Source of the DNA: Mercurialis annua
Taxonomy: Eukaryota; Streptophyta; Magnoliopsida; Malpighiales; Euphorbiaceae
Direction of reading: 5' to 3'
Length of the DNA stretch: 64,000 nucleotides
NCBI RefSeq assembly: GCF_937616625.2
Contig: NC_065570.1
Coordinates: forward strand, 14,518,001-14,582,000
The notes under the pieces are model-generated. The model was not told the DNA's origin. It was given only the letters and a program-made list of their open reading frames with translations, and did no database searches. Shown in pieces: positions 22,091 through 33,445 of the stretch. Positions within the stretch are counted from its first letter, which is position 1, and every line of letters begins with the position of its first letter. The position numbers and the translations under genes are program-made.

Positions 22091-24825
22091 AGCGGAGCGG
22101 GGTTTGGGGGCCGCTCGCCCAGGCTTATGGCAGGACTCTATTACGGACTGGGCTTTGAGAAAATATAGAGTTGCCACCTAGCTTAGATTGGAATGCCTTT
22201 TATACCGACAAGATAACCTCACTCGCTTATAGGTGAGATTATCGTACGCCGGACCAACAGACCCAGTGCGTAGACATTCTACCGAACCTGTTGTACTGGG
22301 CTAATCAGTCACATTTGCTTTTATTGGATGTATTTGTTTTATCTCATCTCAACATTCATGTAGTTCACGGTATAAATTGCGGGAATTTAAACACAAATAA
22401 AAGCAGTAAAGGACTGAAATTTGAAACTCATATGACTCGATTCTGGAAAGTAGCAAGTACTCCTATGCATTCATCTAACCTTAGAGGTTACTAACAAGTA
22501 ACAAAAGTTGGCTGGTATGGATTGATCACATGCACAAAGCCTAAAATCGGGTTTCTATGTTTGATTAATTTTATTTGGTTATCTTGAATGACCTATACAA
22601 CTATTTACTACTTTTTACATACTATCCTAAGATGTCTAGGTGATTGGCTGGAATTGATTTGATTGCTAATTAACGTGGTTAGTCCTTTAGCCTGTTAATA
22701 CTGGATTGGCATGCTTTTGGACAGCTGTAAACATTGCAAACGTGCTCACTGGCAGTTGATATGCATACAAGGTGAAGAATACTTTTAAACCTCGTTGACT
22801 TTTGAGTGCTTGACACTTCCGCGTATTTGACCGTCTATATGGTCAGAATTGGTTCTCGGATAGAACATGGAAGTTGTCCTTCTCGTCGATATGGTTCTAT
22901 TGGTTTGAATCGGGGTTGATTTCAAATTTGGGTGGTCTGAAATTTGGTCTGGATGTGGCTGGGTTTGCCGGTTGTGGGTCATGGGTCCAGTTTATATTTG
23001 ATATTACATTTTTGGACTTCGGTGTCCGGATTACATCGGGTCTGGCCCATCACATTGCATAAAAGTAAAGTGCATTAAATTCCTTACGTCTGGGATTAAA
23101 CTGGGCCTAATTCTCAGCCGAAACGAGCCCGGAAACTCAAAAACAAATCTGGTTCGGAGTCTCGAATATCTGGGAAGTGTTTTTGGGGAGCAGGGAAGAA
23201 CAGACGGTGCCGCCACATACAGTGCCTGGCAGCACTATGTACTATTGGCACCGGCAGTCTGGGATGGCGACGGCAACTGCTGTAGAGGCAGCAGCTCGTT
23301 TTCGTTCGTTAATAGCTCCATTTTTTGTCGTTTCAGCTCTTGTTTTAGGCAAAGATAAACAAAAATGCATAAAACAAAACAAGGGATGCAAATATGACAA
23401 TTTAAGAGTGTTTAGAGGTGATTTAAAGCATCAAAATAGCAATTTACAACAATTCAATGAAAACAAGTTTATGGTAAACAAGCTCAAAAACCACCTAAAC
23501 ATGCTTTCTAGGAGCTTTAATTGACTAAATTTTAGAATTAAACATACAAAACATATTAATTCGGCTATTAACATGCTTCCTAATCAATTTTATAGCAGTT
23601 ATAGTAAAAACATTAAATGGATCACAATAGCAATTATAAGCGAAATACAGGAATATAGATGGTCCTCAAAATTACCGTTCGGAGTCCTTGGCAGTCTCTG
23701 TTCTAGAAGGATTAAAGCGTTTAGCTTGTTTGTTTTTCCAAAATCGAATGATACTTAGGTGTGTGTGTGTGTAGGTTGTTCAGCCAAAACTGAGTTTTCT
23801 AGGGGGGTTAGGTTTTTCTAGGATTTCTGGTTGAATAATTTTTGCCGACCTTCTGCTAGGCTATTTATAGAGGAGTGTGACCTAGGGTGTACTAGAGTCT
23901 TCTAGGATTGAAAGTGCGTGAATTGATAAGCCATTTAGTGTTAGGATTAGTTAAAACTCTTTTTAATTTAATTAAATTCGTATTATTTCTTTAGGGTTAA
24001 GTAAATTGTGCCAAAAAGCTATTTTTGGTGCGCGAAAGTATTAAAAACGACTCTCGGGACCCTATGGGTTTGGATATGGTCAATTTTAGTCTGTAAAACT
24101 TGCAAATTGGCCCATAAACTTCTTAGATATTGCAATTAGTCCAATTTCTGGACTTAGACTACATTCTTTTTGGATTTTTATATGCCATTTGCGGCTAATT
24201 ACGCTTTAATCCTTCAAGTTTGCAGCTAAGTACTGATTACGCCTGCTTGGATTCCTTCAAGCAAATCAATAGCTCGTCACCCGAACACATTTCTCTAGAA
24301 ATCATCATTGGACGCTTCAATCCCTAATCACTTTTTACCTGTCCGGAAAATAGGTGTACAATTTGCCCCCTCCTTAACGAGAATTGACAAAGTAGGTCAA
24401 TTCTTGTTAAAGAAGTAACTCGTTGTTAGACAAGTGACAAGGATACTCCACCATCGGAGGTACTCGCTCGCTGGTGGTTTGGTAATGCCCTAGCCTGAGA
24501 ATTACCTGTCGTGGTGCATGACTCTGACTTCATGACCCTTAGTTCTTGTCTACTCCACAACTGGCAGGGAGTAGGTCTTCTCAGTTGTCCGGAATGTCGT
24601 TCAGGGAACTTGAACTGCTTGTTGTGTGCCCCGTGGAATGGAGTTGTAAACTCTCAGCTGCCCTGAAAGTGATCCAATGGCTTGGACCCCTGGTAATTAT
24701 CCTCTTCAGTACTTCTTAGGTTTGCAAAAGGTATAGCATCCCCTTGGCCGTCCCAAGAGCCACCTTATTGCGTAGGTGCCTGGATTTATCATTTCGGAGC
24801 CTCTTAGGTTTGTAGAGGGAATAAC
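22091..24825. other. unresolved, probably LTR- or TE-derived sequence
   Basis: No convincing gene. The phrase AGAGTTGCCACCTAG near 22172 resembles the start of some plant Ty3 LTRs, which is a weak hint. A G/C-rich stretch with short dyads (AGTGC/GCACT at 23221-23236) lies at 23205-23290. A (GT)7 run is at 23759-23772. The stretch 24330-24825 is of a different composition and contains one of two tandem copies of a block with CCTTGGCCGTCCCAAG. ORFs of 60-115 codons here show no family motif. Confidence 0.4.
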
Positions 24826-25739
24826 CAATGTTGTCAAAATCGCGTTTCAACTCGTACGATTTTACGAGTTAAAATCATACAAATGATTCAACTCGGCTTA
24901 AAAAACGGATCTTGATGAAGTCGTTATAAAATCGCGAGTTAGATCCATAAAATCGGTAGAAAAGCGATTTTACAACCTGATTTAACGATTTCACTTTTAT
25001 GTGAAATAAGATGCAAAGAAGGGATAATTGGGCTTTCAAATTACACTACAAAAAGGTCCATGTTATTTAATTAAATATGGTCATGTAAGTTTATGAAATT
25101 AATTTTAGCCATAATGATAGAAAAAACATGCGCAATTTTCATTTTTTTTTTGCTTTTTTTCGTTTAACCTTTTTTTTAAGAAAAATTTACTTTTTCTACT
25201 CCTATTTCTTAACCAAAGCAATATATCATCTATGTTACAACTTTCTTAAAATTTTAATTTGAATCATTTTTTTAATTGTAATTAATATTGATATTTTAGA
25301 TATATCTTTTAACACTAAAATTGATAATTATTTGAATTAAGTTTTTTTTAAAAATTATAATAGATGTGGATATTTGAGATATATTTTTTGAATACTAAAA
25401 CTAATGATTATTTTTGGCATAATTAAAAATTTAATTTTTAGTTTTAGTTTATCTACAAATACTTTTATTCTTTATATGAATTTTTTTTATTTTTAATCAT
25501 TTATTATATAAAATAAGTAATTGTAAATCACATTGTAAATATAAAATATATATTAAAATGATAAATAATTTAATAGAGCTAAAATTTTAATAATATTTTT
25601 TAATATTTATGTCTTAATCTTCTCAAGAACATATTTTATACAGTTCGCAGAATCTTACGATTTTACCATGCAATTTTAAGTTAAGAGTTTATAAGACTCA
25701 TTTCGATTCTACATTGAAAAAGCGAGTTTGACAACATTG
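24826..25739 (+). mobile_element. hAT-like non-autonomous element, copy 1 (914 bp)
   Basis: The terminal inverted repeats are CAATGTTGTCAAAATCGCG and, at the other end, CGAGTTTGACAACATTG. Eight-base duplications flank it (GGAATAAC at 24818-24825 and GGAACAAC at 25740-25747, one mismatch). A tandem copy of the surrounding block at 24713-24783 has the same site unoccupied (GGTATAGC at 24730-24737). The interior is AT-rich with no ORF. Copy 2 at 36806 is about 95% identical by eye and in the same orientation. The eight-base duplication and TIR type fit hAT. Confidence 0.88.
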
Positions 25740-26112
25740 GGAACAACATCCCTTGGCCGTCCCAAGGGCCATCCTAATGTGTACGGTCCTGGTTTCCATA
25801 GGTATCCCACAACTGGCAGAAATGTTTGAAATTTTTTTGAACTATTACAGACAATATTTGAAGTGTCTTCTTCACACTAAATCCTCCTCTGTCCGAAGTC
25901 TAGCACGTAGGGTTAGATTATTGTTATGATATTTTGGGAGTTGTTTTTTTCATACACCAAATGGCGTGGAGATGTCTTTATATCGTTGGCTGATTCAATC
26001 CTGTCTTTTAGGCAACCTTTCGGGTCTGATTCTCTAGGAATATCAGTGATTTGTCCTCTGGGGAAATGTCATTTATAGCCTATTCCTCTGGGGCGAATGT
26101 GTTTATAAATTG

Positions 26113-26470
26113 GTCCTCTAGGGTGTCTGTACTTCTAATCCCATCCTCTAGGTGTCTGTATTTCTAATTTCTTCCTCTAAATTGTGTGTATTTCTAATTT
26201 GGTCCTTTAGGGCGTCTATATTTCTAATCCGGTCCTCTAAGGCATCTGTATTTTTGATTTCCATGCTCTAGGGTGTCTATATTTCTGATTTCCATCCTCT
26301 AGGGTGTCTATATTTCTAATTCGGTCCTCTAGGTGTTTGTATTTCTGATCCAGTCCTCTGGGGCGTTTGTACTTCTGATTTCCATCCTTTGGGGTGTCTA
26401 TATTTTTTCTATCCTTTGGGGCGTCTAGATTTCTAATCCTGTCTTCTAGGGCATTCTGTGTTTTGTATTC
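26113..26470. repeat. 30-bp minisatellite, about 12 units
   Basis: The unit is close to CCTCTAGGGTGTCTATATTT then CTAATTCGGT, 28-31 bp, with 70-85% identity between units by eye. On the minus strand the 30-base period keeps one frame open for 91 codons with a ten-residue repeat (LEDRIRNIDT-like); I treat that ORF as a by-product. Confidence 0.88.
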
Positions 26471-26703
26471 TGTAATCTGGAGAAATTTTCTGATATAATT
26501 CTTTAGGAACATGATTTTGTCAGATCCTCTAGGGGTGCGCGCTCTGCGTCCTTTGGGGTAATTTTGGCATAACTCTCTAGGAGTGTAGTATTTCGTCTTT
26601 TACTGGCCTTTTGCCCTTTAAGAGAACATTCTCTTCGTTTTTTACTTTCATTTCTCTTTCCTTCCTTGCATTTCTCTGAATTTGCAAGCTTGTCTTTTAT
26701 TTC

Positions 26704-28830
26704 GGAATATGGCACCATCATGGAGGTTTAAGGAGCCGTATATAGAGGCTGAGCGGCAATCTCTCTAGCATGCTTTGCTACTGGGGGAGGGCAAGGAGAT
26801 CCCACTCTTGCTGCGTTTAGAGCATCACTTATGCACTAATTTTTAATCTGAGGTGGGTGCTGCTGCGTTTTAGCTCTTAGATAGATGTTTTTTATTGCCT
26901 ATATGTTTGAAATATGCCTAAAATATTGTCGAAACTTGATCGAAAATGAGGTCGGCCCCCAAAACATTTGTCCGGGGAGTGGAGAATTGGTGGCGATGGC
27001 GCCAGAAGGCAGTGGCACCGCCCCCACTATACATTGGTGGTGCCACCAAAATGCATTGGCGGCGCTGCCAATGTGACTGGCATCGTGGTGACGGCGCCAG
27101 TTCTCCTCTAACATGTGTTTTCTAGCGTCTTTTATCGCTTCTCCAGTTTGTTTTCTAATGATTCAAACTCTGGTTATGGTCCTTTTGTGTTTTTAGGATA
27201 TGGATTTGTTCCGTACTTCTGGGAACTTTGTTGACGCGCGTATTTGGTACAATTCTTTGCCCCCCTGCTGTTTAGTCTCGGGTAGATGCTGCAGGCTTTA
27301 GCCGTCTTGCTAGTGCTTTATTTACCCCGACAAGGGTATGTGACAGTGTTTCTCTGCATGCGCTGATGGACCGGTAGATGGATACCACCCACACATTTCA
27401 CCTGACAGTTGGGGAGTTGACCGGGACTCTTTTGGACTTTTCACTCATTACGGGGGTAGCTTTTGGAGGTCCGCCTGTGCCTTTTGATAGCAGTTTAGCA
27501 ACCTATGATCAGAGAGATGCATACATCTTAGAGATGTTAGGTTTTATACCTGAGATGAAGGTCGTAGTCTCCGACATAGTGAGTTGTATGAACGTTATCG
27601 AGATTATGTTCCTAAGGCCAGTGACGAGGTTAATTTGATTGCCTGGACTTTCATCTGTTATCTAGTGGGGACCACGCTAATCTATAGCTTGGGTGCGACT
27701 TTGCCTCTTAGTGTGTTGCCGGCCTTGGAGGACATAGATTAGGTCGCGACTTAAGAATGGGGGTCTGCTGCTCTGGCTTATCTATACACTAGCATAGATC
27801 GAGTTGTCCATGGAGGATCTCATCTTTCAGGGATGTGGCCCGCTGTACATGTGAGCTCTTGTACTGACCCTTATTTTCTTTGCATTGCATTTTTATTCTT
27901 TTCATCTTATCCGGCTTTCTGTTTCAGATCTGGGCCATCCAAATGGGCATCCTGACTTGTTTTGGTACTCTTCTTGGATTAGGGATCCCTCTGCTGAGAT
28001 TCTAGGATTTCTCTCATACTTTGACGCTGAGTTAGGGAACTGAATGTAGGGTTCGGCTGAACGAGTTGGTGTGGATAGATGTGAGTATCGAATTCTGTTC
28101 TTGAATTATTATGTATCTGGACTACGATGTAAACCCGTATTACTGCTTACTGGTGGATACAACTTGAAACACTCCTCACGGAGATCGTTGGCCTCTTTAG
28201 GTACAATGAGCTATATATAGGTTAGGCCTACGTTATTTGATGCACAGCCAGAACTGTCGGTCTTTGTTTCTGGGGGAGTGTGTGCTCCATTGGTGGGTTG
28301 GTCCTCGTGCGCGTATGGTTTCTAGAGGACCTCTTTTGTCGATGTTGTGTCGCAGGTATGTTGTGTCGCTTGCTCTTCGACAGGACCTGGGGGGTTATCT
28401 AGCTATAGATCTGGTATCTTCCCCTCAACTGAGTTTACATGGATGACTTTGTGAGGCATCATCTTTTAGGGAGGCTTCCTTTGGTAGAGGTGCATGTTGT
28501 TTGGGGTGTTCAGGCTCAACAGGTGGCTATATGGCCACAGGTATGTATCACTTTTCTTGGATTCCTCTTTCTAGATTTCTATATTCGCTTGAGTTTTCTT
28601 TCTGGTTTTCTTTCAAGGGCGAGCTAGGCGCGGAACTTGTGTTGTCCGTGCTCAGATAGACGTTCCTGGGTATCCTAGTCAATTCCCTACTAGTGCGCGG
28701 GGTGGTTTTGTTGACATGGTTTCTGGTTCCTTGAGACAGATTCCGAAGAGACCTACTCGTAATGATAACACGCGTGGGCCCATGAAGGATTTTGTTCTCT
28801 TTGCTACCTGATACATTCTTTACGTATAAT
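26704..28830 (+). pseudogene. plant mobile domain (PMD / MAIN-like) pseudogene
   Basis: Broken frames spell a plant mobile domain. At 27287-27510 are AGFSRLASAL, THTFHLTVGELTGTLLDFSLITGVAFGG and PVPF; at 27640-27840 are LVGTTLIYSLGATLPLSVLPALEDID, then EWGSAALAYLYTSIDR and GMWP; at 28440-28550 is DFVRHHLLGRLPLVE..QQVAIWPQ. Possible introns occur, for example donor CAT/GTGAGC near 27849 and acceptor GTTTCAG/ATCTGG near 27927. PMD proteins occur both as host genes (MAIN) and inside transposons. In-frame stops within the domain (MDR*, D*QRD-like changes) show decay. I cannot tell whether this copy came from a host gene or a transposon. Confidence 0.72.
26985..27110. repeat. G/C-rich palindrome cluster
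   Basis: TTGGTGG-TG-CCACCAA (27034-27049) is perfect with a two-base centre. CATTGGC-GGCGCT-GCCAATG (27054-27073) is a second perfect dyad. Less perfect dyads around GGCGCC flank them. The local G/C content is far above the neighbourhood. It has the same design as the LTR leader clusters but a different sequence. Confidence 0.65.
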
Positions 28831-28938
28831 GATTGTAGTCATGTGAGTGTCTTCTTGTGCTTATGTTTGTTTTGAGGATCTGTTTGCCTTCTTGAACTGA
28901 GCATCCTTGTCTGATTTTCAGGTACCGGAGTCAGAGGT

Positions 28939-31512
28939 TGTAATACCCCGTAAATTAAAAGGACTAAATTATTCCACGAAAGGAATAATTTATAGGACCG
29001 GGAGAACGTAAATTAAATTTGAGGATAAATTTAATTTATAGTATCTCCGGAAATAGAAAATAGCTATAAAAGTTAAAATATAAAATTTGGATATTTATAT
29101 TTTAACTAACGGGAATTAAGAAATGCTTATAAATTAAAATAAAATAATTTATAGAAGTGTGAATATTTTTGGAGTCAATATTCACGGAATATTTTTAAGA
29201 AGTTACCCCTAAAATTTTATAGAATTTGGAGATAGAAATTTTATTAAGTGGGTCTAATTTAGCCCTAATAAATCTTAAATAATTTATTAAAAATAAAATA
29301 TAGGTCTCGCGAGAATAAAAATTACGTTTTTATTCTAATTACGAATTATGAAATTCATGGTTAAAAATTCATAAAATTCGGAGTTCGTTGTCCGTTTTAG
29401 TTTCGGACGAGTATTTAAAAATTTGGGTTGAAGTAACGCGTGGATACCTAGGGGCTAGTTTGGCTTTTAGCCAAACTATATATAAAATTCATTTTAAATG
29501 AATGTTTCATTTGGAAACAGAGAACAAAACATTAGGGTTTTGTATACAGAGAACGGCGACGACTTCGATTGACGGTAGGTTCGCCGATTTCGATCTGATT
29601 TCTCATATCTAACTCAAATTTCTTCGGTAATCCGTTATTTATCGAAGTTATAACCATTATTTTGAATTTGGTTATATATAAAATGGATTATAGTCGAATA
29701 TATAACGGTTACCGTATCGAATCGAACGAATACGTAATAATTTTACGTTCCGATAGCGGAAATGGATAGATTGGTGTTTGAATATGTGTATAGGATCGAA
29801 AATTGACGTTTGAGCACGTAGGAAAGCCCGAGAAATCGCGTTTCCCAGGGCTGTGCACGCGTGGTGCATGAACATGCACACAGAGTGCACGAACGTGCAC
29901 CAGCCTGGGTGCACGAACGTGCACTAGGCAACACAACCGTGCACGGGGTTGCACGATCGTGCTGCCATGACTCGAAGGGGGAGGATGTTTTGCGGCTTTT
30001 GCCCTAACTTTCAACGCAAGTAATCATCGAATTGTGGATGATTTAAATGGACTTTAAACCTTAAACCTAGACGTTTAAAGGACTAAAAGAACTTGGACAA
30101 TTAGAGGAGTTCAATTAATTAAAACTTAAAGACATTTTAATTAGGTTCTCTATTGATCAAAGTGATTAATAGATAGAGGACCATTAGTTGATATCAAGAA
30201 CGAGAATAGACTATATACATTATATGTCTATTAATGTCTATAGAGAGTCTACTCCTTAGAGTTAGAATTCTTGTTTCAATTGTGTTTAACAATTGTTTTC
30301 TAACTAGATCCGACGAGTAAGCAAGCTACCGGACCAGGAGAGTAGAGGGTAATCAAAAATTGTTTTGTGGATAACGGTTTTGTGAGTTCGCATATTTACT
30401 TTTGAATATTATTACCAAAACATTTATAACTCAAAATGTGTTTGAAATTGCATTGCATAGAGTCAGTTTGAAACCAATATAGACCCACTGGAACGTGCTA
30501 TCTATTGGGCAACAATAGGACTCTGTGATCATCAGTGTTATTAAATCACTGCATTATATTGCATATTGGTTGGGTCCTTTGGACAAATGCTTGCAAAGCG
30601 GCCTAGACCTGACAGGTTATTCTGAGGAGCCAGTAATTCAATATACGGCCCATCAAACCTTTCACAGAGTTAAGATGACTGTGATAACATGAGTTCACAG
30701 TTCATCCTATGTTAAACAAGTGAGCATGAACTGTGGTGTTGACCATAGTTAACCAAATGGGGTTTCTCTTAGTGTTTCATTTGGATCGGTTATTTGGATG
30801 CACAAAGTGTGTTTACATGCGATTTCTGCTTTTATTAATATGCTTAAGTAACTATGTGAATTCACTCATATTTGACCCCCGTTGATTTCCCTTTCACAGG
30901 TAAATGATATTTTGACGTGACAAGACTTCCAGTCCTTTCTCCAGAAGTCGTAAATAGATAAAGGTCATTCTAGAGCTACAATGTAGTGCTACTAGCCCAC
31001 GGTAGTTTATTTGTAAATGTTTTAACTCTGATGTGAAACTACTGTCAGTATCATTTTGGGACAAAGGTATGTTTTATACAAAAAGGGCTTTTGCCAGATG
31101 TTTATAAAGAAACCTGGTTTTGATAAAAGCTTTATGATTGTTTGTCTGACATGCTTAAACCGGTTACTTAATGTGATAATTGGTTTGCACTGCTAGCATT
31201 GTTTTCAGACAAGGCCATGTTAGGATATGACTGGTTAGCACCGCTGGCATTGTTTTTGGACAGAGCTATGTTAGGATACGTGTTGTGTACACGTACTTAC
31301 CGAGTCCATAAATGCAATCGCACGGTTTTGATTACACGTTTATTTAAAGGTTTTCAAATACTGGCAAAAAGAGATTGAGACCTTTTATGTTTTCAAAACG
31401 CGAAATTTTTTTACTATTTTTTCCTAGGCTTGCTACGGGTTTCGGAACAACCATTCCCATTCCCTAGTGCCTGTCTCGGCACCAGTTTCTGGGCGGAAAT
31501 CGGGTCGTGACA
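28939..31512 (+). repeat. 5' LTR of the Tekay-like element (2574 bp)
   Basis: It begins TGTAATACCCCG and ends GGGTCGTGACA, the intact reference for the family. TATATATAAA lies near 29476-29487 and the transcript leader near 29510. Donor-like GACG/GTAGGT (about 29574) and TTCG/GTAATC (about 29627) are followed by a palindrome cluster at 29864-29956, a hairpin at 30672-30708 and an acceptor-like TTTCACAG/GTAAATG at 30899/30900. TCTATTGGGCAACAATAGGA near 30510 is a small dyad shared with other copies. Confidence 0.93.
29864..29956 (+). repeat. perfect 7+2+7 palindromes in the LTR leader
   Basis: GTGCATGAACATGCAC (29864-29879), GTGCACGAACGTGCAC (29885-29900) and the same again at 29909-29924 are perfect dyads around AA. 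The T-for-C change in the first left arm is matched by A-for-G in its right arm. A fourth dyad, GCACGATCGTGC, lies near 29951. Confidence 0.9.
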
Positions 31513-31516
31513 AAGT

Positions 31517-31532
31517 TGGTATCAGAGCCAGG
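31517..31532 (+). other. primer-binding site for initiator tRNA-Met
   Basis: TGGTATCAGAGCCAGG starts four bases after the LTR and is complementary to the 3' end of plant initiator tRNA-Met, the usual primer for Tekay elements. A second TTGGTATCAGAGCAATG occurs at about 31728, a decayed echo of the same motif. Confidence 0.9.
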
Positions 31533-32034
31533 TTGCGAGGTAACTCGGTAGAGCGGGGCTCACGAGACCTGCCCAATTCTAGGGAACTCTCACTCATGAT
31601 CTGTGATGAAGTGAGACTCTCTGTCCTGGAGCGTATTGGATACGTGCTCTGATAGGTACATATGGATGTCACCCTATGGGATAGGAATGAGTCCATATCG
31701 GTAAAGACCGCAACTTTGAAGAATCAAAGTTGGTATCAGAGCAATGTTGTAGGACTAGAGTGTCTATGATAACATTGCCGATACTAGAGTAATAAAGTCT
31801 AGAGAACTACTACAGCAATAGGATTTAAGTCATGTCCTTGATATGTCATCATTTGATTGTGAAATATTCAGCTTTTCCTCTAGGCTGTGAGTTTATAGTG
31901 TGTTTGATGCGAGTAATATGTTATGATACGCCTGAGCACATGAGTTGTGACCATTGAGATGGTTATATGCGTACATGTTAAACTCGTATTTGTTGTATAT
32001 TGGTTTGATTGCAGTGTGGGTTGATTTGGTTAGG

Positions 32035-33445
32035 ATGGCTGACCAAAGATAAACTCGCGGATGATACGAGATGCACCTGAAGAGGCTCATGATGAGTCAT
32101 CTATGCATATAGGGCAAAATGAACCGGCTAATGCGGCAGGTAGAGGCAGTGGGCGTGGTAGACTTAGAGGTAGAGCTAGAGGTCAGGAAGTGGAGGAACA
32201 GGAACCAGTTTAGGCTCCTGCAATGCCTCAGCAACCTAATGCGCCAGGTTTTGACTTTAATTAGTTCTTAACCGTAGTTGCAGCTATGCAGGCCAACCAA
32301 GTGGAGAATCAGGCTATGCATAGGGAGCAACTATTTCACCAACAACAACGAGTTGGTGCAAATGTTGACAGAGATAGTGTTTTAGCTTATATGTGGCTTA
32401 GACCAATAGAATTTGATGGTTCTGATGATGCGCTAGATTTCTTGGAAGAAGTTGAGCGTAATGCTAGACGTCTGCAGGCTGATGAGTGACAGTCAATTAT
32501 GTTAGTTGAGATGTCAATGAAAGGACCAGCAAAAGATTGGTTTAGACGTATGATTCAACCTACGATGGATCAGATGACTTAGGCAGAATTTGTCAATCGG
32601 TACAGAGAGTTCTATCTGCCATTCTCTGTGACCGAAACTTATTGAGATCAGCTGCTGAATCTGATGAAAGAAGATAAGTCAGTGCAGGAGTATGTGACAA
32701 AATTCACTAGAATGGGAAGATTTGCACCTTATTTGATGGCTGATCCAATCAGGGTAAATGCGAGGTTTATCAAGGGTTTAGGACCCAAATTTGTCAGTCT
32801 TGTCTCTGATGTGAACAGAGATTTGATCCAGCTGATAGACAGTGCACGTAAGATGGAGACTTTGTTAGTACAGTTTTGCAGGATTGTTAATTCTGCTGCA
32901 CCAATGTTAGTAAGGAGTGATCAGGTTACTGCGACGGCCAACACACATATTTTGTTCAGTCCAAGTGGTTTTACTGGGCCACGTCGCAGAAATTTTAAAA
33001 AAGGGAAGAATAACAAGCGTTTCAATACCGCTGGGGCTAGTTCAAGTAGACGCAGCTCAGGAAGTGCTGGAATTTTAGCTCCATTTTCCATAATTTTCGG
33101 AGGAGACATCATGGAGTGTGTCATCTAGCTCCAGGAGCGTGCTTTGTTTGTGGCCAACCATGCCATTATGCTAAACAGTGTCCAATGTCAAGAGCACACG
33201 GGTCTACTGCCAGTGTTGCTCAACCTTTTCAGCAGCAGTGGAGGCCTGTGTTTCCAGCGGCATCTAGGCAAGGTCAGACTGGTAGTACGTTTACTGGTCA
33301 AAGAGGAAGAGGTTTTGGCAACAATCGAGTTGGAGGAAGAAATGGTGGAGGAAGAGGTACTGGCCAGACTTCTCAAGCGGAAGGGAGTCAAGCCAGAGTG
33401 TTTGCACTTAACCCACAAGAGGCTCAAGCCTCTAATGCAGTTGTG
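32035..33445 (+). pseudogene. gag of the Tekay-like element
   Basis: The likely start is ATG at 32035 (MADQR, then a stop). An arginine/glycine-rich stretch is followed by the Gag core (YMWLRPIEFDGSDDALDFLEEVE, KGPAKDWFRRM, FVNRYREFYLPFS, DKSVQEYVTKFTRMGRFAPY) and the CCHC knuckle CFVCGQPCHYAKQC at 33140-33181. Stops fall at conserved positions: DE*QS, MT*AEF and ETY*DQ fit single transitions from tryptophan or arginine codons. Gag coats the RNA in the particle. It lies directly before the protease. Confidence 0.88.

Noticed and set aside
23177..23524. 115-codon ORF as a small gene
   Set aside because: No recognisable domain, low-complexity Asn/Lys tail, and the G/C-rich dyad region explains its first part.
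26237..26721. Lys/Arg-rich minus-strand ORFs as a gene
   Set aside because: The ten-residue periodicity comes from the 30-bp minisatellite; no family similarity or start context.
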